From Calocera cornea HHB12733 (taxonomy: Eukaryota > Basidiomycota > Dacrymycetes > Dacrymycetales > Dacrymycetaceae): a stretch of DNA of 64,000 bases. Numbering within the stretch: the stretch's first letter is position 1; each line of letters opens with the position of its first letter. The notes under the pieces were generated by a model. The model ran no database searches. It was not told the DNA's origin and saw nothing but the letters and a program-made list of their open reading frames with translations. Location: positions 218,901 to 282,900 of the forward strand of contig KV423930.1 in NCBI GenBank assembly GCA_001632435.1, in the 5' to 3' direction. This document shows, one piece after another, positions 9,739-19,204 of this stretch. The position numbers were made by a program, and so were the translations under genes.

Positions 9739-11300
9739 GAGGAATGGCCTGCTAAACGCATACCCAGACTTTCCATCAACTCTTCGCTTCCACTCTCGGG
9801 TACCGCCAGCACAACAAGTTCACTACAATTATGGGGGAGAGACTTCATGATGGACCGCCTATTCCAGCTCCCCCTAACAAGCCTGTAAGCGGAGCGCAGA
9901 ACTCCATTATCTCGATGTAGTGAAGGGGACGTACGTGGCTGGGATGGCCAGATTGCTTATGCCCTGCAGTGACGCACCTGATGAGTGGTACGTCTTGCCT
10001 CCACTCGCTCTCTGTGCGTCGCTTGCTTACCTTCTGTACCCAGTATGCATATCGGCACATGCCTGGTCGAAGTTCACGCATGCAGGTCAAGCTCACGAAA
10101 GGGATCGTGGAAGACGATGCCTTGCACGTCTTATCGCCTCATCGGAATGAGGAGTCGAAGATCTCCATCCAAATCGTGCGACCGCCCAAGGCTTGATGAA
10201 CTTTATTGCGCATCAAGACTGGTCTCTACGAAAGCGGATGACCCACTGATAGTTGCCAGAGCAAGAGAGGCAAGAAGCCCTCCACACTATGAGTACGTTG
10301 ATGTATGGCCCTGCACTACCACATCGGCGGCGGATGCATCTACGGTCCCATCTGCCATCCTCAATCGCTGTATGCATCATGCTCCCATTCCGTTTGTAGA
10401 GACTGATCAACTGCTCCCATATCATAGTTTGACTTGGAAACCATCCACCCTTTGCGCAAGTCAGATGCTGAACCAACATGCTGCTTGCTTCCATGTAGAC
10501 TAGTCGGATGTTTGCTTCTACTTCTACTTCTGCATCTGCCTCAACTTCGACTTCGACTTCGACCTGTACCTCGACTCCTACCTCAACTTCAACTTCAACT
10601 TCTACCTCCAGTTCGACTTCTACGTCTACTTCTACTTCTACTTCCACTTCTACTTCCACTTCGACTTCTACTTCGACTTTGACTTCGACTTCAACTTCAA
10701 CTTCTACTTCTACTTCTACTTCTACTTCTACTTCTACTTCTACTTCTACTTCTACTTCTACTTCTACTTCTACTTCTACTTCTACTTCTACTTCTACTTC
10801 TACTTCTACTTCTACTTCTACTTCTACTTCTACTTCTACTTCTACTTCTACTTCTACTTCTGCTTCGACTTCGACTTCGACTTGTGCACCTACTCCGACC
10901 TCTACTTCTACTACAACCGCTGGTCTCACTGGGACTTACGCTTCTGCTTTCTCGGTGACGTAGACTGGTGGAGTGAAGAGATCACTTGGCAGGCTAGATG
11001 CAACTTGGACTCTCACTTACATATGGCTCCATCAGTATCAGCAACCTCACTGTCAGTTACCCCAGTTCAACGTGCATCATACATCTGACATGCTATTACA
11101 GGTCTGCTCAATGATGATGATATGCAAGCAAGACAGCGGACTGGGGAAGCAAGTCATCATTGAATAGAACTCAATCTATCAACAGGCAATTACAATCGCG
11201 TCAAGATCGTCCCAATACCTGCTAGAGGAGATCTCATTGTAAGTTACCCAAGGAATCGTCTGCATCCAATCTGCTTATCTGTATGTCAGCTTGACCGATC
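9739..11300 (+). pseudogene. Decayed copy of the 983-gene family with KDZ remnants, unit 3
   Basis: Blocks recur in the same order: 9770-9850 (similar to 7005-7080), 9985-10,200 (GTGGTACGTCTTGCC..., GGGATCGTGGAAGACGATGC), 10,360-10,400 (CAATCGCTGTATGCATC), the large hexamer array, 11,045-11,105 (intron CCTCACTGTCAGTTACCCC...CTATTACAG), and 11,230-11,300. No gene-length frame apart from the repeat itself. Confidence 0.55.
10508..10912 (+). repeat. (TCTACT)n hexanucleotide array
   Basis: About 400 bp of 6-bp units. Between roughly 10,700 and 10,862 the TCTACT unit is essentially perfect, which indicates recent expansion. One frame reads (Ser-Thr)n, the other strand (Glu-Val)n. The 5' part is more degenerate (CTTCGACTTCGACC). 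Confidence 0.95.
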
Positions 11301-11419
11301 GGGCAAATTTGGAACGTTCACTGTATCTCTGCCCAAGTCGGCTCTTGCAAGTAGCAGGGGGCAGGCACTGGCTGGTCGCGTTACTGCCTGGGTGGGGAAG
11401 ACGACTGAGCGTACGTGTT

Positions 11420-11650
11420 GGTTGCCCTTGCTGGGGCTGATTGCCGTGTGGGCAAGGAGAAGGGTTGGCCGTGTGCACGGGCTGCCCTTGATGAACCTGC
11501 TTGCCGCCGAGTCTCCCATACCAGGACATCAATTGACAAGATATCTTATTCTATCTGAAGGTACCGCTCGACAAGCTGGACAAGTTGCCCTTCTCCAGAC
11601 TCTACTCGACAAGCTGGTCAAGCTGATATCTCCACTCACGAAGCGGCTGA
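11420..11650 (-). repeat. Inverted 57-bp unit plus shared tail, unit 3
   Basis: TTGCCCTTGCTGGGGCTGAT...GGGCAAGGAGAAGGGTTGGC repeats a diverged inverted 57-bp unit with a duplicated part. It is followed by two copies of the CTCGACAAGCTGG word (11,568 and 11,607). Confidence 0.6.
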
Positions 11651-11768
11651 TCGAGCACATCCTCTGGCTCCTCAACATGGATGTCAATAGCAAGCGCAAG
11701 ATCCAGTATGCGCTGACGGAGATCGACGGTGTTGGGATTCCCTATGCCAGCGGGGTTTGCAAAGAGCG
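11650..11768 (+). pseudogene. RPS18 exon-2 fragment 3
   Basis: GAGCACATCCTCTGGCTCCT ... AAGCGCAAGATCCAGTATGC ... GGGGTTTGCAAAGAG matches exon 2 of the intact gene with missense changes. It breaks off where a second GCGCAAGATCC word starts the 206-bp tandem repeat. Confidence 0.75.
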
Positions 11769-12180
11769 CAAGATCCAGTATGCGCTGACCCTCAAATGCT
11801 CACACGCATCGACCTTCTGCACGTTGCCAAAATGTCTCTCGTCGTCCCCGAGGCTCACCAGTCTTTCCAGGTCAGTACAATCCGCTGGATGCTTTACAGA
11901 ATCGCATCCTGACGAGGTCATCCACTTCTGCAGCACATTCTCCGTCTTCTCAACACCAACGTCGACGGCAAGCGCAAGATCCAGTATGCGCTGACCCTCA
12001 AACGCTCACACGCATCGACCTTCTGCACGTTGCCAAAATGTCTCTCGTCGTCCCCGAGGCTCACCAGTCTTTCCAGGTCAGTACAATCCGCTGGATGCTT
12101 TACAGAATCGCATCCTGACGAGGTCATCCACTTCTGCAGCACATTCTCCGTCTTCTCAACACCAACGTCGACGGCAAGCG
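11766..12180 (+). repeat. 206-bp tandem duplication of RPS18 leader, exon 1, intron 1 and start of exon 2
   Basis: The stretch starting CGCAAGATCCAGTATGCGCT at about 11,768 is repeated from about 11,974 almost without change (one visible C/T difference, CTCAAATGC vs CTCAAACGC). Each copy holds the leader, ATG (11,832 and 12,038), exon 1, donor, intron 1, acceptor and the first part of exon 2. Only the second copy runs on into the intact gene. Confidence 0.9.
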
Positions 12181-12674
12181 CAAGATCCAGTATGCGCTGA
12201 CGGAGATCAACGGTGTCGGCAGGCGTTATGCCAACGTGGTCTGCAAGAAGGCCGATGTTGACCTGAAGAAGCGGTGCGTAGTGACTGTCAAGATCATAGC
12301 GGGGAGCTCATGAATCATGTAACAGGGCCGGCGAACTCAACTCCGATGAGCTTGAGCGGATCGTTACGATTATGCAAACCCCCACCCAATTCAAGATACC
12401 CACGTGGTTCCTGAACAGGCAAAAGGACATCACCGACGGAAAGAACTCGCAGATCCTGTCCAACGGTGTCGACTCCAAGCTCCGCGACGATCTTGAGCCG
12501 CTGAAGAAGATCAGGGCGCACAGGGGTCTCCGTCATTTCTCGGGTATCCATGTGAGGGGTCAGCACACAAAGACGACGGGTACGTTCCTATCTCTCCGAA
12601 TATGTGTAGCTGTTCTAATTGATTTTGCAGGTCGTCGTGGTAAGACCGTCGGTGTGTCCAAGAAGCGTAACTAG
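12038..12674 (+). CDS. RPS18: 40S ribosomal protein S18 (uS13)
   Basis: This small-subunit head protein contacts tRNA and the bridge to the large subunit. Four exons join in frame: 12,038-12,076, 12,140-12,273, 12,326-12,579 and 12,631-12,674, giving 156 residues, the usual eukaryotic length. Recognisable motifs are [68 protein letters not shown] and a basic C-terminus. All donors are GTNNGT-type and no stop or frameshift is seen. The start matches the universal N-terminus of the family. Oddly for a core translation gene, it lies in a field of decayed copies of itself within a proposed transposon, with its leader and exon 1 tandemly duplicated upstream. Confidence 0.96.
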
Positions 12675-12777
12675 ATTCATATTCATGATGATTAGGTTCG
12701 CTATGCAGATCATGATACATAATACTACTATTCTCTGCCCTTGCGGGTGATGAAACACTTTGGTCATTGGATACTAC

Positions 12778-12940
12778 ATCCCCAATATACTTGGGAAACG
12801 GTATACTTCGGAGCCCGGATACTTGGTTATCTGGATACCTCGGTGCCCAGATACTCTGGCGCCCAAATACTCTGGCGCCCAAATACTCTGGCGCCCAAAT
12901 ACTCTGGCGCCCAAATACTTTGGCGCCCAGATACTCTCGT
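12778..12940 (+). repeat. 16-bp minisatellite, locus 4
   Basis: About ten units, downstream of RPS18. The right half (12,850-12,935) repeats GCGCCCAAATACTCTG five to six times with almost no change. Confidence 0.85.
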
Positions 12941-13121
12941 GTTTGCTGGCTGAGAGGTTTTCTGTGTAACTCCGAGTGTTTGTCCGGTGTATGGCCCGTG
13001 CACAAGAAAATATAGACCCTATGATTGATGAAGATGTACCAGCGTCAATCCACCATCGTCTCTTACCCAATCGGGCCCATTTCACTCATTTAAGACACCT
13101 TTACTCCTGGCGAACATCAAG

Positions 13122-15035
13122 ATGTCAATTCCCAATCTCACTATTCAGAAAGTTATGTCAATAATGGGTCTCGCCGAGCTTGAAGACCGGCAGTGCCCAG
13201 TATGCTTTGCAGCATGCACAGTACATGTCTTCAAGAACTCCAACGGAAAGCGCCCACAAGACTGGGGACGAATCTTCTCACATGTGAGTCTGTTTGACTG
13301 TATCAGCCTGGAAATGCTGACAAGTTCCAGTGTCCAACCCACCATACCCAGTCTTACAAGCTCATATCACCCCAGGTCCCTAAAGACCTCCGCGACGACA
13401 TGCAGGCGGAACTTCTTGGCTACCAACATTCAGATTTTGCATCGAGCCCACCAGCCAGTCCGTGCAAGCCAGCTTGGCTCAATCAGAGTCCAACCAAACA
13501 ATCCGGAACCGATTGTACGGGCTGCAGAGTGAGAAGGGGCAACAAAGCGTGCTATTTTCACTATTGTCGGCCATGCTGTCTGGATCGACAGAAGACACGG
13601 GCTGTCACTGCATGTGGAGAGCACAAGCCAGATGCAACATCCTGGACGCTTCCTGCACACTTTAATGCTTCTCAAGATGCTGCTCGACAAGCTGGACAAG
13701 CAGATTTCTCTCAAGCAACTGCTCGACAAGCTACACAAACGAATGACCTCGATCTATTTGCACCTTCCAGTGGTTGGGCAACAACTCCTCTTCCTACCCA
13801 ACCCCCGCTCCCTACCCAAGCGCCACGTGCATTTCAAGGCATTGCAGAGCATCGCAAGGGACTTGGGAAGCCAGTCAGTGTCGAGTATTCTGCGATGAGG
13901 AAGACCCTGCATTCGATCCAAGAAGCTCAGCGTGAAGAAGCGCTAGAAGCTCGAAAGCGAGAGGAAGAAAAGGCACGCCTTTTCAGTGTGATTGTCTTTA
14001 CACAGGTATGTCGGAGTCGGTGCAAGAAAGTGTCTGCTGACAGCTGGTTGATAGGCAGGACCGCGCACCTTTGCTGGCCTTCTTGCACTTCAAGATAGTA
14101 CTGGCCTTTCCACTTGAATTTCAGCATGGAAAGGGCCAATCAAGAAGTACTTGGTGGAGCAGCTTGGACCGGATTTTGACGCTTTAGAGCTGTACAATCC
14201 AGAAGCGGCAACTTGGGAGGACTATCCGTGCGACACAATTCGGTCCGTGAAGTCAGGCGAGCGTATTATCTGTCGAATTGGGAGTGTTCCGGAAGATATG
14301 GCTATGCTGCAGGAGGAGATCATGAAAGTGGCTTACCGGGTGGAACCTCGTGACGGCTGGCGTCGATCTTCTCGAGTGCGGCGTGACCGTCCAATATGGG
14401 GATCACCCTCGGAGAGAGGTAGTATCAGTCCTACCAAGGAGATGAACTCCCGAGAGGGGTTGAAGGAGAAGTCGAAGGAGAAGTTGAAGGAGAAGTTGAA
14501 GGAGAAGTCAAAGGAGAAGTCAAAGGAGAAGTCAAAGGAGAAGTTGAAGGAGATGGGTCAGAAGAAACGGCGGGCCAACTCTCACACATCTGACTCTAGT
14601 GGTGTGGAAGTGGTCGAGCACGAGATCCAGATGCCTATGTCACCCAAGGAGAACGTGATGCAGATCCCCTCGGACTCAGACGAAGGCAATTTGGCTCCAA
14701 TCAAGGTGGCCCCCATGCGCAAACGTGGAGGAAAGAAGTCATGGTTTACCTCTCGATCCTTTGGTTTTGTTCGGGATGTCTACAATCGCGTGGAATATCT
14801 GAAGAGCGAGGAAAGGATGTGCTTTGACGAAGCCGTGCTGCGGGTGACAAATGTGGAGATCGCCAGTTCAACTTGGTGGGACAATACCGATTGTCTGGAG
14901 CTAGCGTCCACCGAGACACTGGCAAAGTTCATCAAGGAGCCAACACGTCTGTGGGATGACTTTCGGTTGGAGGTGAACCAGAAGAAAGAGAAGAAGCCGA
15001 AGCAAAAGAAGCAAAAGAAGTACCCGATGGAGTGA
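13122..15035 (+). CDS. Unknown protein with GRF-like zinc finger, Cys-rich cluster and KEK repeats
   Basis: After ATG 13,122 a GRF-like finger is visible: CPVCFAACTVHVFKNSNG, then WGRIFSH spliced (intron 13,284-13,330) to CPTHHTQSY. A second cluster follows (DCTGCRVRRGNKACYFHYC, then CC and CGEH). After a helical region (EAQREEALEARKREEEKARL) come a domain with LYNPEAATWEDY and GERIICR, KEKLKEKSKEK repeats (14,460-14,550) and a basic C-terminus ending at TGA 15,033-15,035. Many mushroom genomes carry expanded families with this general layout and no known function; that is recollection, not a search. The frame slips by one base near 14,130, either a missed intron or a real or assembly frameshift. 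Its QDAARQAGQAD coding words recur in the decayed units. Confidence 0.55.
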
Positions 15036-15387
15036 TACGGCAAGCCAAGTTGCTGGGGCCGAAATATTCATACCAAGTCAGTCTTTAATTAACATTTGAA
15101 ACTTCCTCAACTACGACATTCTGGAATGCCAGTATCACATTCGTTTCAGCTTCTGAAGATAGACATAGAGTACGATGAAATTATTCTAATATTATGATCA
15201 TTCCTGTAAAGTCCTATGTGCACTCTCGCAATTATCGCACTGTCCCATCACGCTGTTCTACAAGCTGGTCAAGCTGACGTGCCTCAAGTCACTTTGTAAC
15301 AAGTATGGCTGCAGTTATGGGAGAACTGACGACAAAGCGGAATTCAATGTGAATGATTCTAACTGAATACATATATTTGTGACATAT
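15036..15387. other. AT-richer spacer between convergent genes
   Basis: No gene. It contains one more fragment of the shared TTCTACAAGCTGGTCAAGC word (15,256-15,275) and AT-rich 3'-UTR-like DNA serving two convergent genes. Confidence 0.4.
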
Positions 15388-17720
15388 CTAGTCGAAAAGC
15401 TCACTAGACGGGACTAAGTGGGGCATATGGCCGCGCTTCCTGAGTTCCTCGACGATATGACGGTTGCGTTCCTTGATAACTTCGTCAAGAAAGAACTCAT
15501 ACCGTACTGGCAACATCTCTCGAACGATGGACTGATAATTGTTGATCCACGCATTGGTTTGCTCGCATGCCGATGAATTGAATGTCCAGGTCTTCTTTTC
15601 TTCGTCAAACAGCTCTGGATAAACCAGGGCGTTGCAATGGCGACCACAATACTCGTCAGCAATCGAATGCTTCGTCTTGTAGTGGAAGATATCGACCACC
15701 AGAGCCGTGTCCTGGAAATGATGACGCAATTTGGGGCGGTCAGCGATGTAGCGGTGCAGCTGACAGTTGTTATCATAGAACACCACATCCGGTAGTGACT
15801 TGCGTGAAGGGAAGACGGACATTAAGAAATCCTATGAATTCCACGTGGATGATCAGATGCTGCAACCAGAAGGGTATCGTGATACATACAGCAACTGAGG
15901 AAAGGGCCTCGGCTCCATAGAATGTTCCCCGAGAAAGGATGACACCACAAGGCCGCACAATAAGCTGCTCGTTGTGCGTTCGACGCCTGGCAAATCTTGC
16001 CCTTACTCTCTTCTCCTTGGGCTGTGCACCGGCTGACTGTGCAGCTGCTTGATGTGCTTGTACTTCAACGTCTGCTTCGGCTTCTGCTTCGAGATCTGCT
16101 TCGACTCCAACTTCTTCGGTGTCCGGCTCAAGTAGTTCAGGACCTCGTATGTATTCAGTTGCTCGCTGAAGTCGTGTCTTCAAGAGGTTGAATGATTGCC
16201 CGACAGCTTTGTAGTTGAGCTCTACTTGGCGATGATCGGGGCGACTGCAAGTTCGCATGTCTTGTTCAACCGGCTGGTCGCAGTCTTCAATAGCGCAAAT
16301 ATGATTAAGTGGCTCGTGCAACTCGCAATACCTTGCACGGTTGTTGGGGAGAGACTTCGCGCAGTTATGAACACTGCAGCATGGTCGACCGATTGAAACA
16401 CCATCTGTGATGGCACAGGATAATGTGTCTGTTGTATGATGTAAGCTTATCGTTGAGAACACACACGAGACCTTCTTACATTCTTGTCCTTCACGAATGA
16501 AGTGCTTTTGACAAAGATCGCAAGCATGAGCCCAATATTCTTGGCCGGTGCCTGCCATGAACCGATTGCGGTCTTCCATCGCAACTGCAAGCCGATCCAC
16601 CTCGTTGGCTGCAGATTCTGGGAGCTGCAGGCGACTGCGTTGTTCGTGATGATGTAGAAGTAGGGCGTACAGGTCAAACGCAGTGGCAATGTCTTTGGGC
16701 TGCAGGTGGGGTACGTCGCACCCGTGTTGGGGTGGCGCGGAAAGGGTGGAGTTGTAGACCTTGGAGGTTGCAGTGAAGGATGAACTAGAAGTAGAAGTCA
16801 ATCCAGAAGTAGAAGTCGATCCAGAAGTAGAAGTCGATCCAGAAGTGGAAGGCAATCGAGAAGGCGGAGTCGAACCAGAGTCGGAGTTGACCCAGGTCAA
16901 AGTAAAAGTAGACGTCGAGGCAGAAGCAGAAAGGAAGTGGTCAGTATAACACAGACAAATGAAGATGAACTGGGCTGACTGAGAATGGACTGTGAGGGAG
17001 CGAAAGAGCTGACACAGCTTGCTTTCGAATAAGGCGTGCTGTCGCACTTTGATAACGCTCGGCACCCCTTCATAGTAGACCCTCCACTCGGTATGATCAA
17101 TGCTTGTCTTGCAGTAGTAATTGAGGTGATAGGTCGAGGAGCATGAACGGCAGCGTAAGGAAGTAACGATGACGGGAAAGGCGCCTCGTCCAACGGTATA
17201 TAACGCAGCCATATATCGTCGAGGGTCGTGTAAACGATGCGCCTGTCCGGTGGTTTGCAGATGAGGGCAGTCTTGATTGAGGCATATGCGGGTGGGAGGA
17301 TAGAACTCCTCAGCCGCTGCAGATCATGTTAACCGGGAAACGCAAGCTATGTGACTGATATGGCTTACCAAGTTGGCCGGCATTAGTGTGTTGAGCGAAT
17401 GGCCCATAGTCGTCGATGAGCGGAGGCGTTACAGCGGTAACATCCCTCTGCTTCACCCAGACAACAGATCGAAGTACATGCCAGAGCGCATGCACTTGAA
17501 TGGGTGTAACAGACAGTGCGTTTGCCAAAAAGGAAAGTCCTGATTCAGGGAGACTCGCAGGCGGATCGTCGACGTCGTATAGCAAGACGAGTTGCTGCCA
17601 CGCGATCCTATTCTGAAGTCGCCTGACAATGCCCATGAATGCCAGTGCTTGCTCAGTTGAAACATCGCCGATCCACTCTCTCAGCTGCCAGATCCGGTTG
17701 GCAAGATCCAGAAGCGACAT
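15388..17720 (-). CDS. KDZ-family transposase with CxC5 and CxC6 cysteine clusters
   Basis: This is the transposase of Kyakuja-Dileera-Zisupton DNA transposons, an RNase-H-fold DDE-type enzyme. Reading 17,720 to 15,388: MSLLDLANRIWQLREWIG; an intron near 17,335; the CxC5 cluster (RICLNQDCPH ... CRSCSSTYHLNYYC); a Ser/Thr tract from a hexamer repeat; a helical part; CxC6 (DGVSIGRPCCSVHNC, RYCELH, CAIEDCDQP, RTCSRPDH); then the KDZ core (RPCGVILSRGTFYGAEALSS, an intron at about 15,834-15,891, VVFYDNNCQLH, TWTFNSSACEQTNAW, FFLDEVI) and TAG. The exons can be joined in frame around the core, so it may still be functional. It faces inward from the right terminal repeat. The order of clusters matches the compact form of the family as I know it. 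Confidence 0.85.
16762..16930 (-). repeat. Hexanucleotide tract inside the transposase gene
   Basis: GAAGTAGAAGTCGATCCA-type units (plus strand) encode STSGSTSTSG on the transposase strand, between the CxC5 region and the VYNSTLS segment. The same (Ser-Thr) hexamer makes up the arrays at 7674 and 10,508, linking those to KDZ sequence. Confidence 0.7.
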
Positions 17721-17810
17721 TGTAAAGCGAAAGAGACGCGCGATAGTAGTACAGAGCACTGCCGAAAGAGCAAGCAAGAGGTTAAGTAAGATCGCCAGGG
17801 CTAGCAACAG

Positions 17811-17872
17811 AAGTAGAGGTATAGCAGAAGTAGAAGTACGAGTCGAAGTCGAAGTCGAAGTAGAAGTATAAG
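17811..17872 (-). repeat. Hexanucleotide tract upstream of the transposase
   Basis: About ten GAAGTA/GAAGTC units (AGTCGAAGTCGAAGTCGAAG) lie about 90-150 bp 5' of the transposase ATG, in its probable promoter or leader. Confidence 0.75.
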
Positions 17873-18052
17873 TGGTACACGAATACGCGATGTTACGATC
17901 CTTCCGGCGCTTGACGATACAGTCACAAAGTGGAATCTTGATTTTCGACGGAGCGAAAGAGCTTAAGGGTAGCGATAATGGAACCTGTTCGGCTATGTAC
18001 CGGTTAGTATCCGGATCGTCCGGATCGTCCGGATCGTCCGGACCCAAAACAG
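17873..18052. other. Subterminal region with 9-bp TCCGGATCG repeats, right end
   Basis: TCCGGATCG is repeated about three and a half times at 18,009-18,042 with a further TCCGGA at 18,055. Just outward of the leader, ACCGG and TAGCCG words mirror the left end in inverted order. No gene. Confidence 0.55.
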
Positions 18053-18072
18053 CATCCGGAAGGGTTGTCACG
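18053..18072 (-). repeat. Right terminal inverted repeat
   Basis: Exact reverse complement of 505-524. GC-rich GTGCTCGGG sequence begins directly outside it. Confidence 0.65.
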
Positions 18073-18545
18073 CCCCTGGCACGTAGTGCGGGTGCTCGGG
18101 GTGCTCGGGTACGAGATCTCGGGCGGGCGGTTGCACGCGGTCGGGCCCGCCTGGGTCTTGGCACGTCCCAGAAAGAAAGCTGTTGTGGACGGAGTTCGGA
18201 GTGTTGTTTCTGGTAGCACTGAGCGCGTACCGGGTGCTGATGGACAATGGGCTGTTTCGAGCCATTGCCTTGACCCCGGCATATGTGAGGGGACTCAGCA
18301 TCGGAGTACGTACTTCACGGAGGGGGGCTCGGAGGGTGTGCCGGGTGCCCGCTCGCGTGGGCGGACTCGGACTCGGGCTCGGACGCGGTCATCTTCTCCG
18401 GTCGTGTCGGCTTTGGAGGAGGGGAGGAGGAGGAGGAGGAGGAGGAGTATATAGGCTGCGGGAGGTGCCCTCGCCAGTACATCAGCATCTCCGCACTTCC
18501 TACACCTCACGAACTCACTCTCCCGCACCCCCCCCAACCCACACG
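18073..18545. other. GC-rich intergenic DNA and promoter of the secreted-protein gene
   Basis: No gene. It has GGTGCTCGGG words shared with the left flank (300-490) and a GGAGGAGGA purine tract at 18,415-18,445, then a TATA box. Confidence 0.4.
18447..18454 (+). promoter_or_regulatory. TATA box of the small secreted protein gene
   Basis: GTATATAG directly after a GGA-rich tract, about 95 bp upstream of the ATG at 18,546, a normal spacing for a fungal TATA promoter. Confidence 0.55.
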
Positions 18546-19204
18546 ATGTTCCCCCGCCCCCGCACGCTGCTCGCCGCCCTCGCCCTCCCCCTGCTCGCCC
18601 TCGCCCAATCCCTGTCCAAGGGCCCCGGCGGCTCGCTCAACAACCCGACGTTCAACCAGACCCTCGTGACGTGCGAGACGATCCTCTTCCCCGTCAACAT
18701 CACCGGCATCCCCTACAACGTCGCCGCCGTCACGCTCAACCTCGTGGGCGACGGGAGGGTCCCGCCGAGCTATAACGTGCGTCCGGTCCTGTTCTGCTGC
18801 TGGCCTAGTTACCCCGCCTGCCCGAGGCTACGTACTGACGTCCACACTTACTTGCGCAGTTCGATGGCGACCTCTTCATACCGTACAACGGCACCGTCAT
18901 CGAGCAGATCTCGTTCCCCTCCGAGTTCAGCTCGGGCGTCGCCCAGTCAGGGCACTACTGTGCGTCCTCTCTCCGAGTCCCTTCCCCTCGCCTTCCCCTC
19001 CGCTCCGCTCCCCTCCTCCTCCCCCCATACCCCCGCGCATACATACTGACTCAACGCCTCAAACGGCACCATCCAGACCTGGAAGTGAACGAATACTCGA
19101 TCAACTGCACCACGAAGGCGACGTACACCTACACCCTCCAGGGCCAGGTCAACATCGTCAGCAACGGGTTCGACCCGTCCAAGTGCGACACGGCGTCGGC
19201 ATAA
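18546..19204 (+). CDS. Small secreted protein, 152 residues, unknown function
   Basis: Three exons (18,546-18,776; 18,860-18,959; 19,077-19,204) add up to 153 codons with stop. The N-terminus (RTLLAALALPLLALAQS) is a typical signal peptide with cleavage likely after the Ala/Gln near residue 20. The mature part holds three Cys (VTCET, INCTT, SKCDT), three NXT/S sites early on, and strand-like segments (TLVTCETILFPVNITG, IEQISFPSEF, YTYTLQGQVNIVSNG). No known domain is recognisable. Secretion, small size and a strong TATA promoter fit a mushroom small secreted protein. Confidence is good for the gene, nil for function. Confidence 0.8.

Larger units (their letters stand above)
505..18072. mobile_element. 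Putative 17.6-kb KDZ-type DNA transposon with captured RPS18 array
   Basis: The 20-bp sequence CGTGACAACCCTTCCGGATG at 505-524 recurs as its exact reverse complement at 18,053-18,072. Inward of each copy is a cluster of TCCGGA motifs and then a similar ACCGG...TAGCCG block (570-585; 17,993-18,003 inverted). The KDZ transposase (15,388-17,720, minus) lies just inside the right end and faces inward; an unknown gene (983-4245, plus) lies inside the left end and faces inward. Base composition changes at both ends. I could not find a target-site duplication: the immediate flanks differ. A rearranged element or two separate insertions therefore remain possible. Confidence 0.6.

Noticed and set aside
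10213..10963. Long (Glu-Val)n and (Ser-Thr)n open frames
   Set aside because: Products of the TCTACT hexamer array; the flanking sequence is decayed and gives no protein context.
11748..12142. Minus-strand frames with two identical 50-residue segments
   Set aside because: They are the antisense of the 206-bp RPS18 duplication.
18183..19049. 288-residue frame starting upstream of the secreted protein
   Set aside because: It reads through the TATA box and promoter and into intron 1; the signal-peptide start at 18,546 with three exons explains the region better.
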